DNA of 64,000 bases. Origin: JAVHYG01 sp040390025 (GTDB lineage Bacteria > Pseudomonadota > Gammaproteobacteria > Diplorickettsiales > Diplorickettsiaceae). The stretch spans positions 62,001-126,000 of the forward strand of contig JAZJZD010000004.1 of NCBI GenBank assembly GCA_040390025.1. Reading direction: 5' to 3'. Positions within the stretch are counted from its first letter, which is position 1. Each line of letters starts with the position of its first letter. The notes under the pieces were generated by a model. It saw only the letters and a program-made list of their open reading frames with translations. It was not told where the DNA came from and did not search any database. The position numbers were made by a program, and so were the translations under genes. Positions 1-8,491 of this stretch are shown here, piece after piece.

Positions 1-502
1 CGGGACTCGCTAACTCAACGTGCCCCATACGTTCACGGCGTACCTTAGTTAAGGCAACCTCAACACCACATTTTTCACAAATAACTCCGCGGTGCTTAAG
101 ACGTTTATATTTACCACATAAACATTCGTAATCTTTAATAGGTCCAAAAATTTTGGCGCAAAATAAACCATCTCTTTCTGGTTTAAACGTGCGGTAATTG
201 ATTGTCTCAGGCTTTTTGACTTCACCATAAGACCAAGTACGGATCATTTCAGGCGATGCTAATGAAATTCGAATATTATCAAATTCATCGAGATAATCTT
301 CTTGTTTCAAAATACCGAGTAGGTCCGACATTAAAGGCTTTTCAGTAGCAGTGATACTAGACTGCACTGCTTCGACCATGCTCGCCAAACTTTCTTGGGG
401 TTGCTTGTCCTGCGCAGTCACTTCTTTAGACGCCGCTACTGATTCAGTCGCAGTACTTTCAACTTCAGTATTTTCAGGGGCTGCTTTTGGTTTAGTTGCC
501 AA
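1..502 (-). CDS. rpoC: RNA polymerase beta' subunit, N-terminal part (gene continues past left edge)
   Basis: Catalytic beta' subunit of RNA polymerase. Only about 167 N-terminal residues are visible. Conserved text includes SPEMIRTWSYGEVKKPET, NYRTFKPERDGLFCAKIFGP and the zinc-binding stretch with cysteines in ECLCGKY and ICEKCGVEV. The start chosen is TTG at 502, because GGAG lies about 7 nt upstream and rpoB stops 19 nt before it. The usual family start corresponds to the Met at 331 (MSDLLGIL), which has no Shine-Dalgarno sequence in front. If TTG is used, the protein has about 57 extra, Ala/Thr/Glu/Ser-rich residues before the conserved region. Last gene of the secE-rpoC block. Identity is certain; the start is probable. 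Confidence 0.95.
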   Translation of the reverse strand, partial: MATKPKAAPENTEVESTATESVAASKEVTAQDKQPQESLASMVEAVQSSITATEKPLMSDLLGILKQEDYLDEFDNIRISLASPEMIRTWSYGEVKKPETINYRTFKPERDGLFCAKIFGPIKDYECLCGKYKRLKHRGVICEKCGVEVALTKVRRERMGHVELASP

Positions 503-521
503 GGTTATACTCCACTTCAGA

Positions 522-3500
522 TTAATCTTTGGTTTCTAGTTCTGCATTAATGGCCAAGGATCGTATTTCCTTGACTAATACGTTAAATGATTCTGGCATT
601 CCTGCTTCCATATGGTGGTCGCCATCGACAATATTTTTATACATCTTTGTTCGGCCGGCGACATCATCAGATTTCACCGTCAACATTTCTTGTAAGGTGT
701 AAGCAGCTCCATAAGCTTCTAAAGCCCAAACTTCCATTTCACCAAATCGCTGTCCACCAAATTGTGCTTTACCACCCAAGGGCTGTTGTGTCACTAAACT
801 ATAAGAACCGGTTGATCGCGCATGCATTTTATCGTCAACTAAATGGTTCAGTTTAAGCATATACATATAACCTACGGTCACAGGTCGCTCAAAGCGCTGG
901 CCTGTTCTACCATCATAAAGCGTCGTTTGGCCCGATTCGGGTAAATCCGCTAAATGCAGCATACGTTTGATTTCTGATTCGGTAACACCATCAAAAACAG
1001 GCGTCGCCATAGGCACTCCATTGCGTAAATTTTGTGCAAGCTCTGTCACTTCCTCGCTCGATAATTTATCAAGGTCCACTTTTTGCGCCGTTTGCTTATT
1101 ATCGTTATAAATAGAACCTAAAAAGGTCTTTACTTCCTTGATACTTTTTTTCGTATCTAACATCTTGCCAATCTTTAAGCCTAAACCTTTGGCAGCCCAA
1201 CCTAAGTGTGTTTCTAATACCTGGCCGACGTTCATACGTGAAGGAACACCTAGAGGATTCAACACAATATCAACCGGTGTCCCATCTTCCATATAAGGCA
1301 TATCTTCAACAGGAATAATCGTCGAAATAACCCCTTTATTACCATGGCGTCCTGCCATTTTATCGCCAGGTTGGATACAACGCTTGATAGCTAAATAAAC
1401 CTTAACGATCTTGAGTATTCCAGGTGCGAGATCATCGCCTTGCGTTATCTTTTTTTGTTTATTTTCAAATTTCTCTTCTAAAGATAAACGCGCCTCTTCA
1501 AGCTGTTTCGCTACGGCTTCTAATTGTTGGTTAGCCGCTTCGTCACGTAGACTGACAGAAAACCATTGATCCTTAGATAGTGTACCTAAATATTCAAGCG
1601 TCACTTTGCTACCTGATTTAAGTTTATTCGGGCCACTACTCGCAACCGCACCTACTAATAAAGTTTCTAGACGTTGGTAACAGTCGTTTTCTAAAATTCG
1701 AAACTCATCGTATAAGTCCTTCTTAATTTTTTCTAACGCCATTTCCTCGATACTTAGAGCACGTTGATCTTTTTCTAAACCATCACGTGTAAATACTTGT
1801 ACATCGATGACCGTTCCACGCATACCTGAGGGCACACGCAAAGAACTATCTTTTACATCCGAGGCTTTTTCACCAAAAATGGCGCGTAATAATTTTTCTT
1901 CGGGTGTTAATTGCGTTTCACCTTTTGGTGTAACCTTTCCTACCAGGATATCACCGGCTTCAACCCATGCCCCTAAATGCACAATTCCCGATTCATCCAG
2001 TTTAGATAAAGCACCTTCACCCACATTAGGAATATCAGACGTAATTTCTTCAGCACCTAATTTTGTATCGCGCCCAATACATGTTAATTCTTCAATGTGA
2101 ATTGTCGTAAAACGATCTTCGGAAACAACGCGCTCTGAGATTAAAATAGAATCCTCAAAGTTATAACCATTCCAAGGCATAAAGGCGACTAACAGATTAC
2201 GACCCAATGCTAACTCGCCGAGATCGGTAGAAGGCCCATCAGCCAATACATCCCCTTTTTTAACGACATCGCCTTTGTTTACTAAAGGACGCTGGTTAAT
2301 ACACGTATTTTGATTGGAGCGGGTATATTTAGTCAGGTTATAGATATCAACCCCTGCCGTACCCGCCACGGTTTCTTCATCATTCACTCGAACAACGATT
2401 CGACCGGCATCCACAGAATCAATAAAACCACCCCGTTTTGCTACCACAACGACGCCTGAGTCAACCGCTACTTTACGTTCCATACCCGTTCCAACTAAGG
2501 GTTTTTCGGTACGTAATGTAGGAACCGCCTGGCGCTGCATATTAGAACCCATCAAAGCTCGGTTAGCATCGTCATGCTCGAGGAAGGGAATTAAGGAAGC
2601 TGCAACCGAAACGACTTGTGAAGGTGATATATCCATATAATTCACTTTGTCAGCCGTTGTCAGCATGGACTCGTTACGATGACGAGATGGAATTAAGTCA
2701 TCGATTAATTTGCCATGACTATCTAATCGTGTATTCGCCTGCGCAATGACATATTTACCTTCTTCAATCGCCGATAAATACTGAATTTCTTGCGTTACTT
2801 TCCCGTCTTCAACTTTTCGATAAGGCGTTTCCAGGAACCCATAATGGTTGGTCCGCGCATAAACAGCCAATGAGTTAATCAATCCAATATTAGGACCTTC
2901 CGGTGTTTCAATCGGACAAACGCGACCATAATGCGTTGGATGTACGTCACGAACTTCAAAACCCGCACGTTCACGTGTCAAACCACCTGGCCCTAACGCA
3001 GAAACCCGTCGTTTATGGGTAATCTCGGAAAGTGGATTCACTTGATCCATGAATTGTGATAATTGGCTAGAACCAAAAAATTCCTTTATCGCCGCAGAAA
3101 TAGGCTTCGCATTGATTAAATCTTGTGGCATTAGGTTTTCAGATTCAGCTACGCTTAAACGATCCCTAACCGCTCGCTCAACACGCACTAAACCCACGCG
3201 AAATTGGTTTTCAGCCATTTCACCGACACTGCGAACACGTCGATTACCTAAATGATCGATATCGTCCACATCGCCTTTACCATTACGAATATCGATTAAT
3301 GCTTTTAAAACATCAACAATATCCTCTTTGCTTAAAGTACCCGCTCCCAAAATAGCTTCGCGACCCAAACGTCGGTTAAATTTCATTCGACCGACAGCCG
3401 ATAAATCATAACGATCCGATACGAAAAATAGATTTTTAAATAAGGCCTCTGCAGCTTCTTTGGTAGGTGGTTCGCCCGGCCGCATCATACGGTAAATCTC

Positions 3501-4655
3501 TACCAACGCTTCCTGCTGGCTATGGCTAGGATCAATACGTAAGGTAGTAGAAATGTACGCACCCGAATCTAAGTCGTTGGTATAGAGCGTTTCGATCGTT
3601 TTTATACCAGATTCAGCGATTTTCTTAATGGTTTCCGCCGTCAATTCGGTATTTGCTTCCAATAAAATTTCGCCTGTTTCCGAATCAATTACCGGCTTTG
3701 CTAAGGTCTTACCGAGTAAGTATTCAGTAGGCAAGTATAGTTGCTTAACTTTTGCTTGTTCTAATTGTCGAATTTGTCGTGCAGCGATACGGCGACCCTG
3801 CTCTACAATAATATTGTCCTCTGCATCCTTAATATCAAACGTTGCTATTTCACCGCGCAAACGTTCAGGTACTAAATCTAAAACAACCGATTCGCCTTTA
3901 AAATGAAAAACATTATTAGCAAAAAATAATTCTAGAATCTCTTCTGTTGTGAATCCCAAAGCACGCAATAGGATAGTAGCCGCTAATTTACGGCGCCTAT
4001 CAATACGAACAAAAAGGTTGTCTTTAGGATCAAATTCAAAGTCTAGCCAAGAACCACGGTAAGGAATAATTCGCGCTGCATAAAGCAGTTTGCCTGATGA
4101 ATGTGTTTTACCTTTATCATGCTCAAAAAACACACCGGGAGATCGATGTAACTGAGAAACAACAACGCGGTCAGTTCCATTAATCACAAAACTACCCGTA
4201 TCCGTCATGAGGGGCATTTCGCCCATATAGACTTCTTGTTCCTTGATATTTTTAATTTTTGTTGTTCCTGGCGCCGCTTCTTTATCGTAAATAATCAGAC
4301 GCATTTTAACGCGTAACGGAGCCCCATAAGTTAAACCACGCGCCTGACATTCTTTAACATCAAAGGGTGGCTCTCCTATTCGATAAGAAATATATTCTAA
4401 AGTCGCTTCGCCACCTGAATAAGACGAAATAGGAAAAACAGATTTAAAAGCAGCATTTAGTCCATACTCTTCCAAAGCGTCCGCCGGAGTGTCTGTTTGT
4501 AAAAACCGATGGTAAGACTCGATTTGGGTCGCTAAGAGATAGGGCGCCTCCATAATCGTGGCTTGTTTACCAAAATTTTTTCGAATACGTTTTTTTTCTG
4601 TGAAAGAATAAGGGTTAGCCATTGACTCAGCTGCTTGGGATGTCCGAATTACCAT
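522..4655 (-). CDS. rpoB: RNA polymerase beta subunit
   Basis: Beta subunit of RNA polymerase, 1377 residues, close to the usual gammaproteobacterial length. The N-terminus shows YSFTEKKRIRKNFGK. The rifampicin region reads SSQLSQFMDQVNPLSEITHK, with Val where E. coli has Asn518; the other main resistance positions look wild type. Downstream come the conserved YGRVCPIETPEGPN, RHGNKGVIS and C-terminal GGKAQFGGQRFGEMEVWALE segments. ATG at 4655 is chosen for the AGGTGA sequence about 8 nt upstream; an ATG at 4622 (MANPYSF) would match E. coli length better but has only a weak ribosome site. Lies between rplL and rpoC, preceded by a hairpin that may attenuate transcription. Confidence 0.98.
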   Translation of the reverse strand: MVIRTSQAAESMANPYSFTEKKRIRKNFGKQATIMEAPYLLATQIESYHRFLQTDTPADALEEYGLNAAFKSVFPISSYSGGEATLEYISYRIGEPPFDVKECQARGLTYGAPLRVKMRLIIYDKEAAPGTTKIKNIKEQEVYMGEMPLMTDTGSFVINGTDRVVVSQLHRSPGVFFEHDKGKTHSSGKLLYAARIIPYRGSWLDFEFDPKDNLFVRIDRRRKLAATILLRALGFTTEEILELFFANNVFHFKGESVVLDLVPERLRGEIATFDIKDAEDNIIVEQGRRIAARQIRQLEQAKVKQLYLPTEYLLGKTLAKPVIDSETGEILLEANTELTAETIKKIAESGIKTIETLYTNDLDSGAYISTTLRIDPSHSQQEALVEIYRMMRPGEPPTKEAAEALFKNLFFVSDRYDLSAVGRMKFNRRLGREAILGAGTLSKEDIVDVLKALIDIRNGKGDVDDIDHLGNRRVRSVGEMAENQFRVGLVRVERAVRDRLSVAESENLMPQDLINAKPISAAIKEFFGSSQLSQFMDQVNPLSEITHKRRVSALGPGGLTRERAGFEVRDVHPTHYGRVCPIETPEGPNIGLINSLAVYARTNHYGFLETPYRKVEDGKVTQEIQYLSAIEEGKYVIAQANTRLDSHGKLIDDLIPSRHRNESMLTTADKVNYMDISPSQVVSVAASLIPFLEHDDANRALMGSNMQRQAVPTLRTEKPLVGTGMERKVAVDSGVVVVAKRGGFIDSVDAGRIVVRVNDEETVAGTAGVDIYNLTKYTRSNQNTCINQRPLVNKGDVVKKGDVLADGPSTDLGELALGRNLLVAFMPWNGYNFEDSILISERVVSEDRFTTIHIEELTCIGRDTKLGAEEITSDIPNVGEGALSKLDESGIVHLGAWVEAGDILVGKVTPKGETQLTPEEKLLRAIFGEKASDVKDSSLRVPSGMRGTVIDVQVFTRDGLEKDQRALSIEEMALEKIKKDLYDEFRILENDCYQRLETLLVGAVASSGPNKLKSGSKVTLEYLGTLSKDQWFSVSLRDEAANQQLEAVAKQLEEARLSLEEKFENKQKKITQGDDLAPGILKIVKVYLAIKRCIQPGDKMAGRHGNKGVISTIIPVEDMPYMEDGTPVDIVLNPLGVPSRMNVGQVLETHLGWAAKGLGLKIGKMLDTKKSIKEVKTFLGSIYNDNKQTAQKVDLDKLSSEEVTELAQNLRNGVPMATPVFDGVTESEIKRMLHLADLPESGQTTLYDGRTGQRFERPVTVGYMYMLKLNHLVDDKMHARSTGSYSLVTQQPLGGKAQFGGQRFGEMEVWALEAYGAAYTLQEMLTVKSDDVAGRTKMYKNIVDGDHHMEAGMPESFNVLVKEIRSLAINAELETKD

Positions 4656-4711
4656 CAAAGTTCACCTAGTTAGAGAACAGAATAAGTTAAAGAAAATTGT
4701 TGCCCACTTAA

Positions 4712-4801
4712 ATATACTCATCGCGCTTGAATTTTTGGCAGCGTTGCCGCTCAACTCTCAATTTCACGACACTTGCCAAAAATCCAATTGCTGCGAGTAT
4801 A
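4712..4801. repeat. large imperfect inverted repeat in the rplL-rpoB gap
   Basis: The left arm begins TATACTC and ends TTTTTGGCA near 4742; the right arm begins TGCCAAAAA near 4777 and ends GAGTATA near 4801. The matching outer and inner blocks enclose a diverged middle. A shorter hairpin with CGCTAAA/TTTAGCG arms follows at 4810-4830. In E. coli the rplL-rpoB spacer holds an attenuator and an RNase III site, so processing of the transcript is a possible role. Confidence 0.5.
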
Positions 4802-4851
4802 AAGACTCACGCTAAATGACCGCTTTAGCGAAAAATCTCAAAAATAAAGAA

Positions 4852-4872
4852 TGCCCAAGTGAAACTTGGGCA
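4852..4872 (-). terminator. hairpin between rplL and rpoB, probable attenuator
   Basis: A perfect 9-bp stem (4852-4860 with 4864-4872) has a 3-nt loop. Read on the minus strand it is followed by a T-rich run (ATTCTTTATTTTT). It lies 36 nt after the rplL stop and about 200 nt before rpoB, where E. coli also has a partial terminator that lets rpoBC be expressed less than the ribosomal proteins. Confidence 0.6.
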
Positions 4873-4907
4873 CACTTTTTTATCGTTTGAATTTAAATAC
4901 ATTAAGC

Positions 4908-5297
4908 TTATTTAATGTCAACTTTAGCGCCTGCTTCTTCAAGCTGTTTCTTAAGCGCTTCTGCTTCAGCTTTAGGAATTCCTTCCTTAATTGCTGGTGA
5001 AGCGGATTCAACCAAATCTTTTGCTTCTTTTAAGCCTAAATTGGTTGCTGCACGCACAACTTTAATAACATTAATTTTATTAGCTCCAACATCTGACAAT
5101 TGGACCTTAAATTCGGTCTGTTCTTCTGCAGCAGCAGCAGCGCCGCCTGCGCTAGGGGCAGCTACAGCAACTGTCGCCGCTGCAGCAGAAACACCAAATT
5201 TTTCTTCCATGCTCTTAATAAGGTCGACAACATCCATAACGCTCATATTGGCAATTGCATTTAATACATCTTCTTTAGAATTAACGGCCGTACTCAT
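4908..5297 (-). CDS. rplL: 50S ribosomal protein L7/L12
   Basis: Stalk protein that recruits translation factors to the ribosome; 129 residues, normal for the family. The N-terminal dimerisation helix (KEDVLNAIANMSVMDVVDLI) is followed by an Ala-rich hinge around residues 40-60 and the C-terminal domain with EKTEF-like EQTEFKVQLSD, NKINVIKVVRAATNLGLKEAK and the ending GAKVDIK. ATG is preceded by GGAGTGAATCAAT. It follows rplJ, but the two genes are separated by a palindromic repeat cluster, which is unusual inside this operon. Confidence 0.98.
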   Translation of the reverse strand: MSTAVNSKEDVLNAIANMSVMDVVDLIKSMEEKFGVSAAAATVAVAAPSAGGAAAAAEEQTEFKVQLSDVGANKINVIKVVRAATNLGLKEAKDLVESASPAIKEGIPKAEAEALKKQLEEAGAKVDIK

Positions 5298-5343
5298 ATT
5301 GATTCACTCCAAAAAAATAATAACTTCTTACACTCTATTTTTA

Positions 5344-5469
5344 CACTTGAAGTTGCGAAATCGCAGATTCAAGTGCTCCCATCGCGATGGGGATTTTCAA
5401 GGGGAGAACCGCGATTCTCCCCTTGAATGGCTGTGCGCAAGCTTTGCTTAAGCCAGCCATGTGATCGAT
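5344..5469. repeat. composite palindromic repeat inside the rplJ-rplL operon
   Basis: Three consecutive hairpins are present. The first has arms CACTTGAA (5344-5351) and TTCAAGTG (5368-5375) around a GCGA/TCGC core. The second is the common B module, a near-perfect palindrome at 5396-5427 (arms TTCAAGGGGAGAA / TTCTCCCCTTGAA). The third is a D module with ATGGCTG/CAGCCAT arms around a CAAGCTTTGCTT loop, followed by ATGTGATCGAT. The same modules recur near 12.4, 28.8, 29.7, 32.7, 40.9, 50.3 and 54.9 kb. Confidence 0.85.
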
Positions 5470-5471
5470 CA

Positions 5472-6002
5472 TTACCCTGCAGCTTGGCGTTGATCACGCA
5501 CAGCCGCAACAGTACGTACTAATTTGGCATGAGGTTCAGCCAAAGTACGAACCAGCTTGGTAATAGGTGCTTTCATAACTGCCATCAATGTGGCAATCGC
5601 TTCGTCACGCGTTGGTAGACTTGCAAGCTTATCGATTTCATTAACAGGAAGCAGTTGGCCATCAAAAGCTAAAGCTTTGACCACCAATTTTTCATTTTGC
5701 TTTGTAAATGCCTTAATAAGTCGTGCCGCTGCACCAGGCTCTTGCTGGGAAAATGCAATAAGTAAAGGACCGACTAAGGTATCTTGAAGACACACAAAAT
5801 CCGTTCCTTCTAAAGCACGTCGTGCCAGTGTATTACGCACAACACGTAAATAAACACCCGAGCTACGCGCTTGTACTCGTAATTTACTCATTTCTCCCAC
5901 ACTCAAGCCACGATATTCAGCAGTAACTGCTGATAGCGCACTTTTTGCAACTTCTCCAACTTCCGCGACAATGGCCTGTTTATCTTCAAGTCTTAATGTC
6001 AC
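5472..6002 (-). CDS. rplJ: 50S ribosomal protein L10
   Basis: L10 anchors the L7/L12 dimers to the 50S subunit and, in other bacteria, represses its own operon by binding the leader mRNA. Length is 176 residues. The family start (TLRLEDKQAIVAEVGEVA) and the RVVRNTLARRAL segment are clear. The start codon is GTG at 6002, preceded by AGGAGAAAAC. It is separated from rplA by 527 nt, the usual place of the L10 leader, and from rplL by a repeat cluster. Confidence 0.97.
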   Translation of the reverse strand: MTLRLEDKQAIVAEVGEVAKSALSAVTAEYRGLSVGEMSKLRVQARSSGVYLRVVRNTLARRALEGTDFVCLQDTLVGPLLIAFSQQEPGAAARLIKAFTKQNEKLVVKALAFDGQLLPVNEIDKLASLPTRDEAIATLMAVMKAPITKLVRTLAEPHAKLVRTVAAVRDQRQAAG

Positions 6003-6260
6003 GTTAAGTTTTCTCCTATTATTAGCCGTTAAGATAAATAACGACTGTTAACTTGTGGTGGCCGTATAACGGTTCACCGTCTGCGTAGGAAAATTAAGCA
6101 TTAATATAAAATATCTAGATTGCCACGCCCCGCGCCTATCTTAAAAAATTCAGTCACCGAAATGGCTAATACCATGTCGTATTTTCTGTGACGATAGTTG
6201 CCGGACTCGCAATGACGAGCTTTTTTATCAATACACCTACGGTCTCCGACAGTTAGTAGG
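6003..6260 (-). promoter_or_regulatory. candidate L10 leader upstream of rplJ
   Basis: The untranslated stretch before rplJ contains two AGAC-type motifs on the minus strand. GTCGGAGACCGTAGGTG lies at 6234-6250 and resembles the conserved AGACxGYAGGYG part of known L10 leaders. CCTACGCAGACGGTGAACC lies at about 6070-6089. An AGTAGG/CCTACT hairpin lies next to the first. The role is inferred from position and motif likeness only. Confidence 0.4.
6121..6220. repeat. remnants of two dispersed repeats
   Basis: CCCGCGCCTATCTT at about 6127-6141 is a fragment of the C module (compare CCCCGCACCTATCTT at 28804 and 29622). On the minus strand at about 6199-6220 there is CTCGTCATTGCGAG, a fragment of a motif that is fuller at 29561. 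Both lie within the rplA-rplJ gap. Confidence 0.5.
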
Positions 6261-6329
6261 GGGACCTACTTTCTGCGAATTCGCTAGGGTGGTCAGCAAA
6301 TGACGGTACACCCTAAAATAACCTGAGTA

Positions 6330-6412
6330 TTTTGTTTGTTTTCACTGTCTTCGATGCATATATGCTTCGCATACACCGCTTCACAAAGACAATCCACAGA
6401 AAACAAACAAAA
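6330..6412. repeat. inverted-repeat element, family E copy 1
   Basis: Perfect 14-bp outer arms (TTTTGTTTGTTTTC at 6330-6343, its complement at 6399-6412) enclose a core. On the minus strand the core contains GGATTGTCTTTGTGAAGCGG and ends in GCATCGAAGACA. The core closely resembles that at 8979-9077, but the outer arms differ in sequence while still pairing. Confidence 0.75.
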
Positions 6413-6438
6413 AACGTCGGTTTATTAGATCAATTTAT

Positions 6439-6467
6439 GCTACCCCCTATTTCTAATAGGGGGTAGC
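6439..6467 (-). terminator. strong hairpin after rplA
   Basis: A perfect 12-bp stem (6439-6450 with 6456-6467) with a 5-nt loop lies 63 nt after the rplA stop. No clear T-run follows on the minus strand, so it may be a weak terminator or an mRNA end-protecting structure of the rplKA transcript. Confidence 0.5.
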
Positions 6468-6529
6468 CCTTCTATCCTAAATAATGATAATAGTCAAGTC
6501 CATGGTATGGTTTAGAAAAAAGTCTTTAT

Positions 6530-7234
6530 CTAGCCTATTTCTATAACGGATGCCAGATTAATCGGCAACCCCGGTCCCATCGTAGTCGACAGGTGCAGCC
6601 GCTTTAAAAAAATACCTTTTGCAGTACTTGGTTTTGCTTTTTTAATGGCTGACAGTAAGGCTTCTAAATTTTCCTGTAGTTGCTTTGCTTCAAAATCACG
6701 TTTACCAATTGTGCAGTGCACTACGCCTCCCTTATCTGCACGATACTGAACTTGACCAGACTTGGCATTTTTAACAGCCGTTGCTACGTCAGTTGTAACC
6801 GTGCCTAACTTAGGATTGGGCATTAAGCCTCTAGGACCTAATATTTGACCTAATTGACCAACAAATCGCATCGCATCCGGTGTTGCAATCAGTACATCAA
6901 AATCCAACTTGCCCGACTTGATAGTTTCAGAAAGATCCTCAAAACCGACAATATCGGCTCCCGCTGCCTTCGCTACATCGGCATTAGCTGCCTGAGCAAA
7001 CACGGCAACACGCGTCGTCCGCCCCGTTCCGTGTGGCAATACAACAGCGCCTCGAACTGCTTGATCAGACTTACGCGGATCAATACCTAGATTAATACTG
7101 ACATCAACACTCTCATTGAATTTAACAGTAGAAACTTCTTTCAGTAAATTAATTGCTTCTAAAACAGTATGAGAGGTTTTGTTAGAAGGAAGTTTTTCCT
7201 GGATAAGTTTTAAACGCTTACTAAGCTTAGCCAT
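6530..7234 (-). CDS. rplA: 50S ribosomal protein L1
   Basis: L1 of the ribosomal L1 stalk, 234 residues, normal length. Signature stretches are HGTGRTTRVAVF, MPNPKLGTVT and GKRDFEAKQLQENLEALLSA. The start is ATG at 7234, one nucleotide after the rplK stop. Its G-rich ribosome site (GGGGGG) lies inside the last rplK codons, so translation of the two genes is probably coupled. Confidence 0.98.
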   Translation of the reverse strand: MAKLSKRLKLIQEKLPSNKTSHTVLEAINLLKEVSTVKFNESVDVSINLGIDPRKSDQAVRGAVVLPHGTGRTTRVAVFAQAANADVAKAAGADIVGFEDLSETIKSGKLDFDVLIATPDAMRFVGQLGQILGPRGLMPNPKLGTVTTDVATAVKNAKSGQVQYRADKGGVVHCTIGKRDFEAKQLQENLEALLSAIKKAKPSTAKGIFLKRLHLSTTMGPGLPINLASVIEIG

Positions 7235-7235
7235 C

Positions 7236-7670
7236 TTATATCCCCCCTTCCACTTCGACACCCATATTACGCGCTGTTCCTGCGATTGTACGAATCGCTG
7301 CATCAAGATCATTTGCTGTTAAGTCAGGCATCTTGATCTTAGCAATTTTTGTTAGCTGCTCACGCGTGATTTTACCCACTTTATTTTTATTGGGTGTACT
7401 ACTACCTTTAGCAACGCCTACTTCTTTGAGTACAAGATAAGAAGCGGGGGGCGTTTTTATAATGAAGGTGAAACTTCGATCGCTATAAACCGTTATAACT
7501 ACAGGCATAGGCATGCCTTTCTCTTCGCTTTGTGTTCGCGCATTAAACGCCTTACAAAACTCCATAATATTTACGCCCTGCTGACCCAATGCTGGACCAA
7601 TAGGGGGTGCAGGATTGGCTTCGCCTGCCTTAACCTGCAGTTTTACATAGGCTTGAATTTTTTTTGCCAT
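7236..7670 (-). CDS. rplK: 50S ribosomal protein L11
   Basis: L11 of the GTPase-associated centre, 144 residues. The N-terminus is typical (MAKKIQAYVKLQVKAGEANP), followed by PPIGPALGQQGVNIMEFCK and the C-terminal RNA-binding domain with GTARNMGVEVEG. GGAG lies 7 nt before the ATG. First gene of the rplK-rplA pair downstream of nusG. Confidence 0.98.
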   Translation of the reverse strand: MAKKIQAYVKLQVKAGEANPAPPIGPALGQQGVNIMEFCKAFNARTQSEEKGMPMPVVITVYSDRSFTFIIKTPPASYLVLKEVGVAKGSSTPNKNKVGKITREQLTKIAKIKMPDLTANDLDAAIRTIAGTARNMGVEVEGGI

Positions 7671-7834
7671 TTTTTTTCTCCGGGTATAGCGCTCATCTTA
7701 GAATAAGCTCCCCATCAGCGACTAAATTTACATTAGAGGCTTTTCCTTTAATGCAAATCGAGACAGTTTATACACACCCTTTTTTCAAAGGGCTCCACTA
7801 CTTTGTTAGCCCCAATAAGAGGGGCCTACAATAA

Positions 7835-8479
7835 TCAAGCTTTTTTAACTTGACCAAACTCTAATTCAACCGGTGTTGAACGACCAAAAATAATAACAGA
7901 AACGCGCAAGCGATTCTTTTCGTAGTTAACTTCTTGAACCTCTCCATTAAATTCTGCAAAAGGCCCATCCGTTACACGTACAACTTCCCCAACCTCATAC
8001 AAAACCTTAGGTCTTGGTTTATCTGCACCGGCTTGCATTTGCTGCTGAATTTTATCAACTTCTTCGTCACTGAGCGAGACTGGCTTATCACTAGTACCGC
8101 CAATAAACTTAGTAATTCCGGGCGTCTTTTGAACAAGATACCAGCTATCTTCATCCATTTGCATTTCTACGAGCACATAGCCAGGATAAAACTTACGTGA
8201 CGTTTTTCGCTTCCGACCTTGGCGTATATCTACCACTTCTTCCGTAGGAACGATAATTTGGCCAAACTTTTCGGTAAGGCCCGCTTGCTTTATACGGCTA
8301 TTTAAAGCTTCCAGCACTTTACCCTCATAGCTTGAGCGTACTTGGACAACGTACCAATGCATTTTATTATCCGTCATTTTTTTTTCTATTGCTTCTGATG
8401 ATTTTTTAGGATGGCTAGAAGAATCCCGCACAGTTTCATCTTTAGAATGCGCGTGCAGTGCTGATTTTTTTTCTACCAT
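7835..8479 (-). CDS. nusG: transcription termination/antitermination factor NusG, N-terminally extended
   Basis: NusG binds RNA polymerase and links it to Rho or to ribosomes. The core (NGN domain from MHWYVVQVRSSYEGKV, KOW domain with VGEVVRVTDGPFAEFNGEV, end VELEFGQVKKA) is standard and about 180 residues. The reading frame extends 34 residues further upstream as a charged Lys/Ser-rich stretch. ATG at 8479 has AGAGGA about 6 nt upstream, whereas the internal ATG of MTDNKMHWYV has only an A-run before it, so the long form is preferred. Located 12 nt after secE. Confidence 0.96.
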   Translation of the reverse strand: MVEKKSALHAHSKDETVRDSSSHPKKSSEAIEKKMTDNKMHWYVVQVRSSYEGKVLEALNSRIKQAGLTEKFGQIIVPTEEVVDIRQGRKRKTSRKFYPGYVLVEMQMDEDSWYLVQKTPGITKFIGGTSDKPVSLSDEEVDKIQQQMQAGADKPRPKVLYEVGEVVRVTDGPFAEFNGEVQEVNYEKNRLRVSVIIFGRSTPVELEFGQVKKA

Positions 8480-8491
8480 AACTATCCTCTT

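Noticed and set aside
4915..5451. 178-residue plus-strand frame
   Set aside because: It is the antisense of rplL continuing into the palindromic repeat; its Ala/Ser-rich sequence is the mirror of the rplL hinge.
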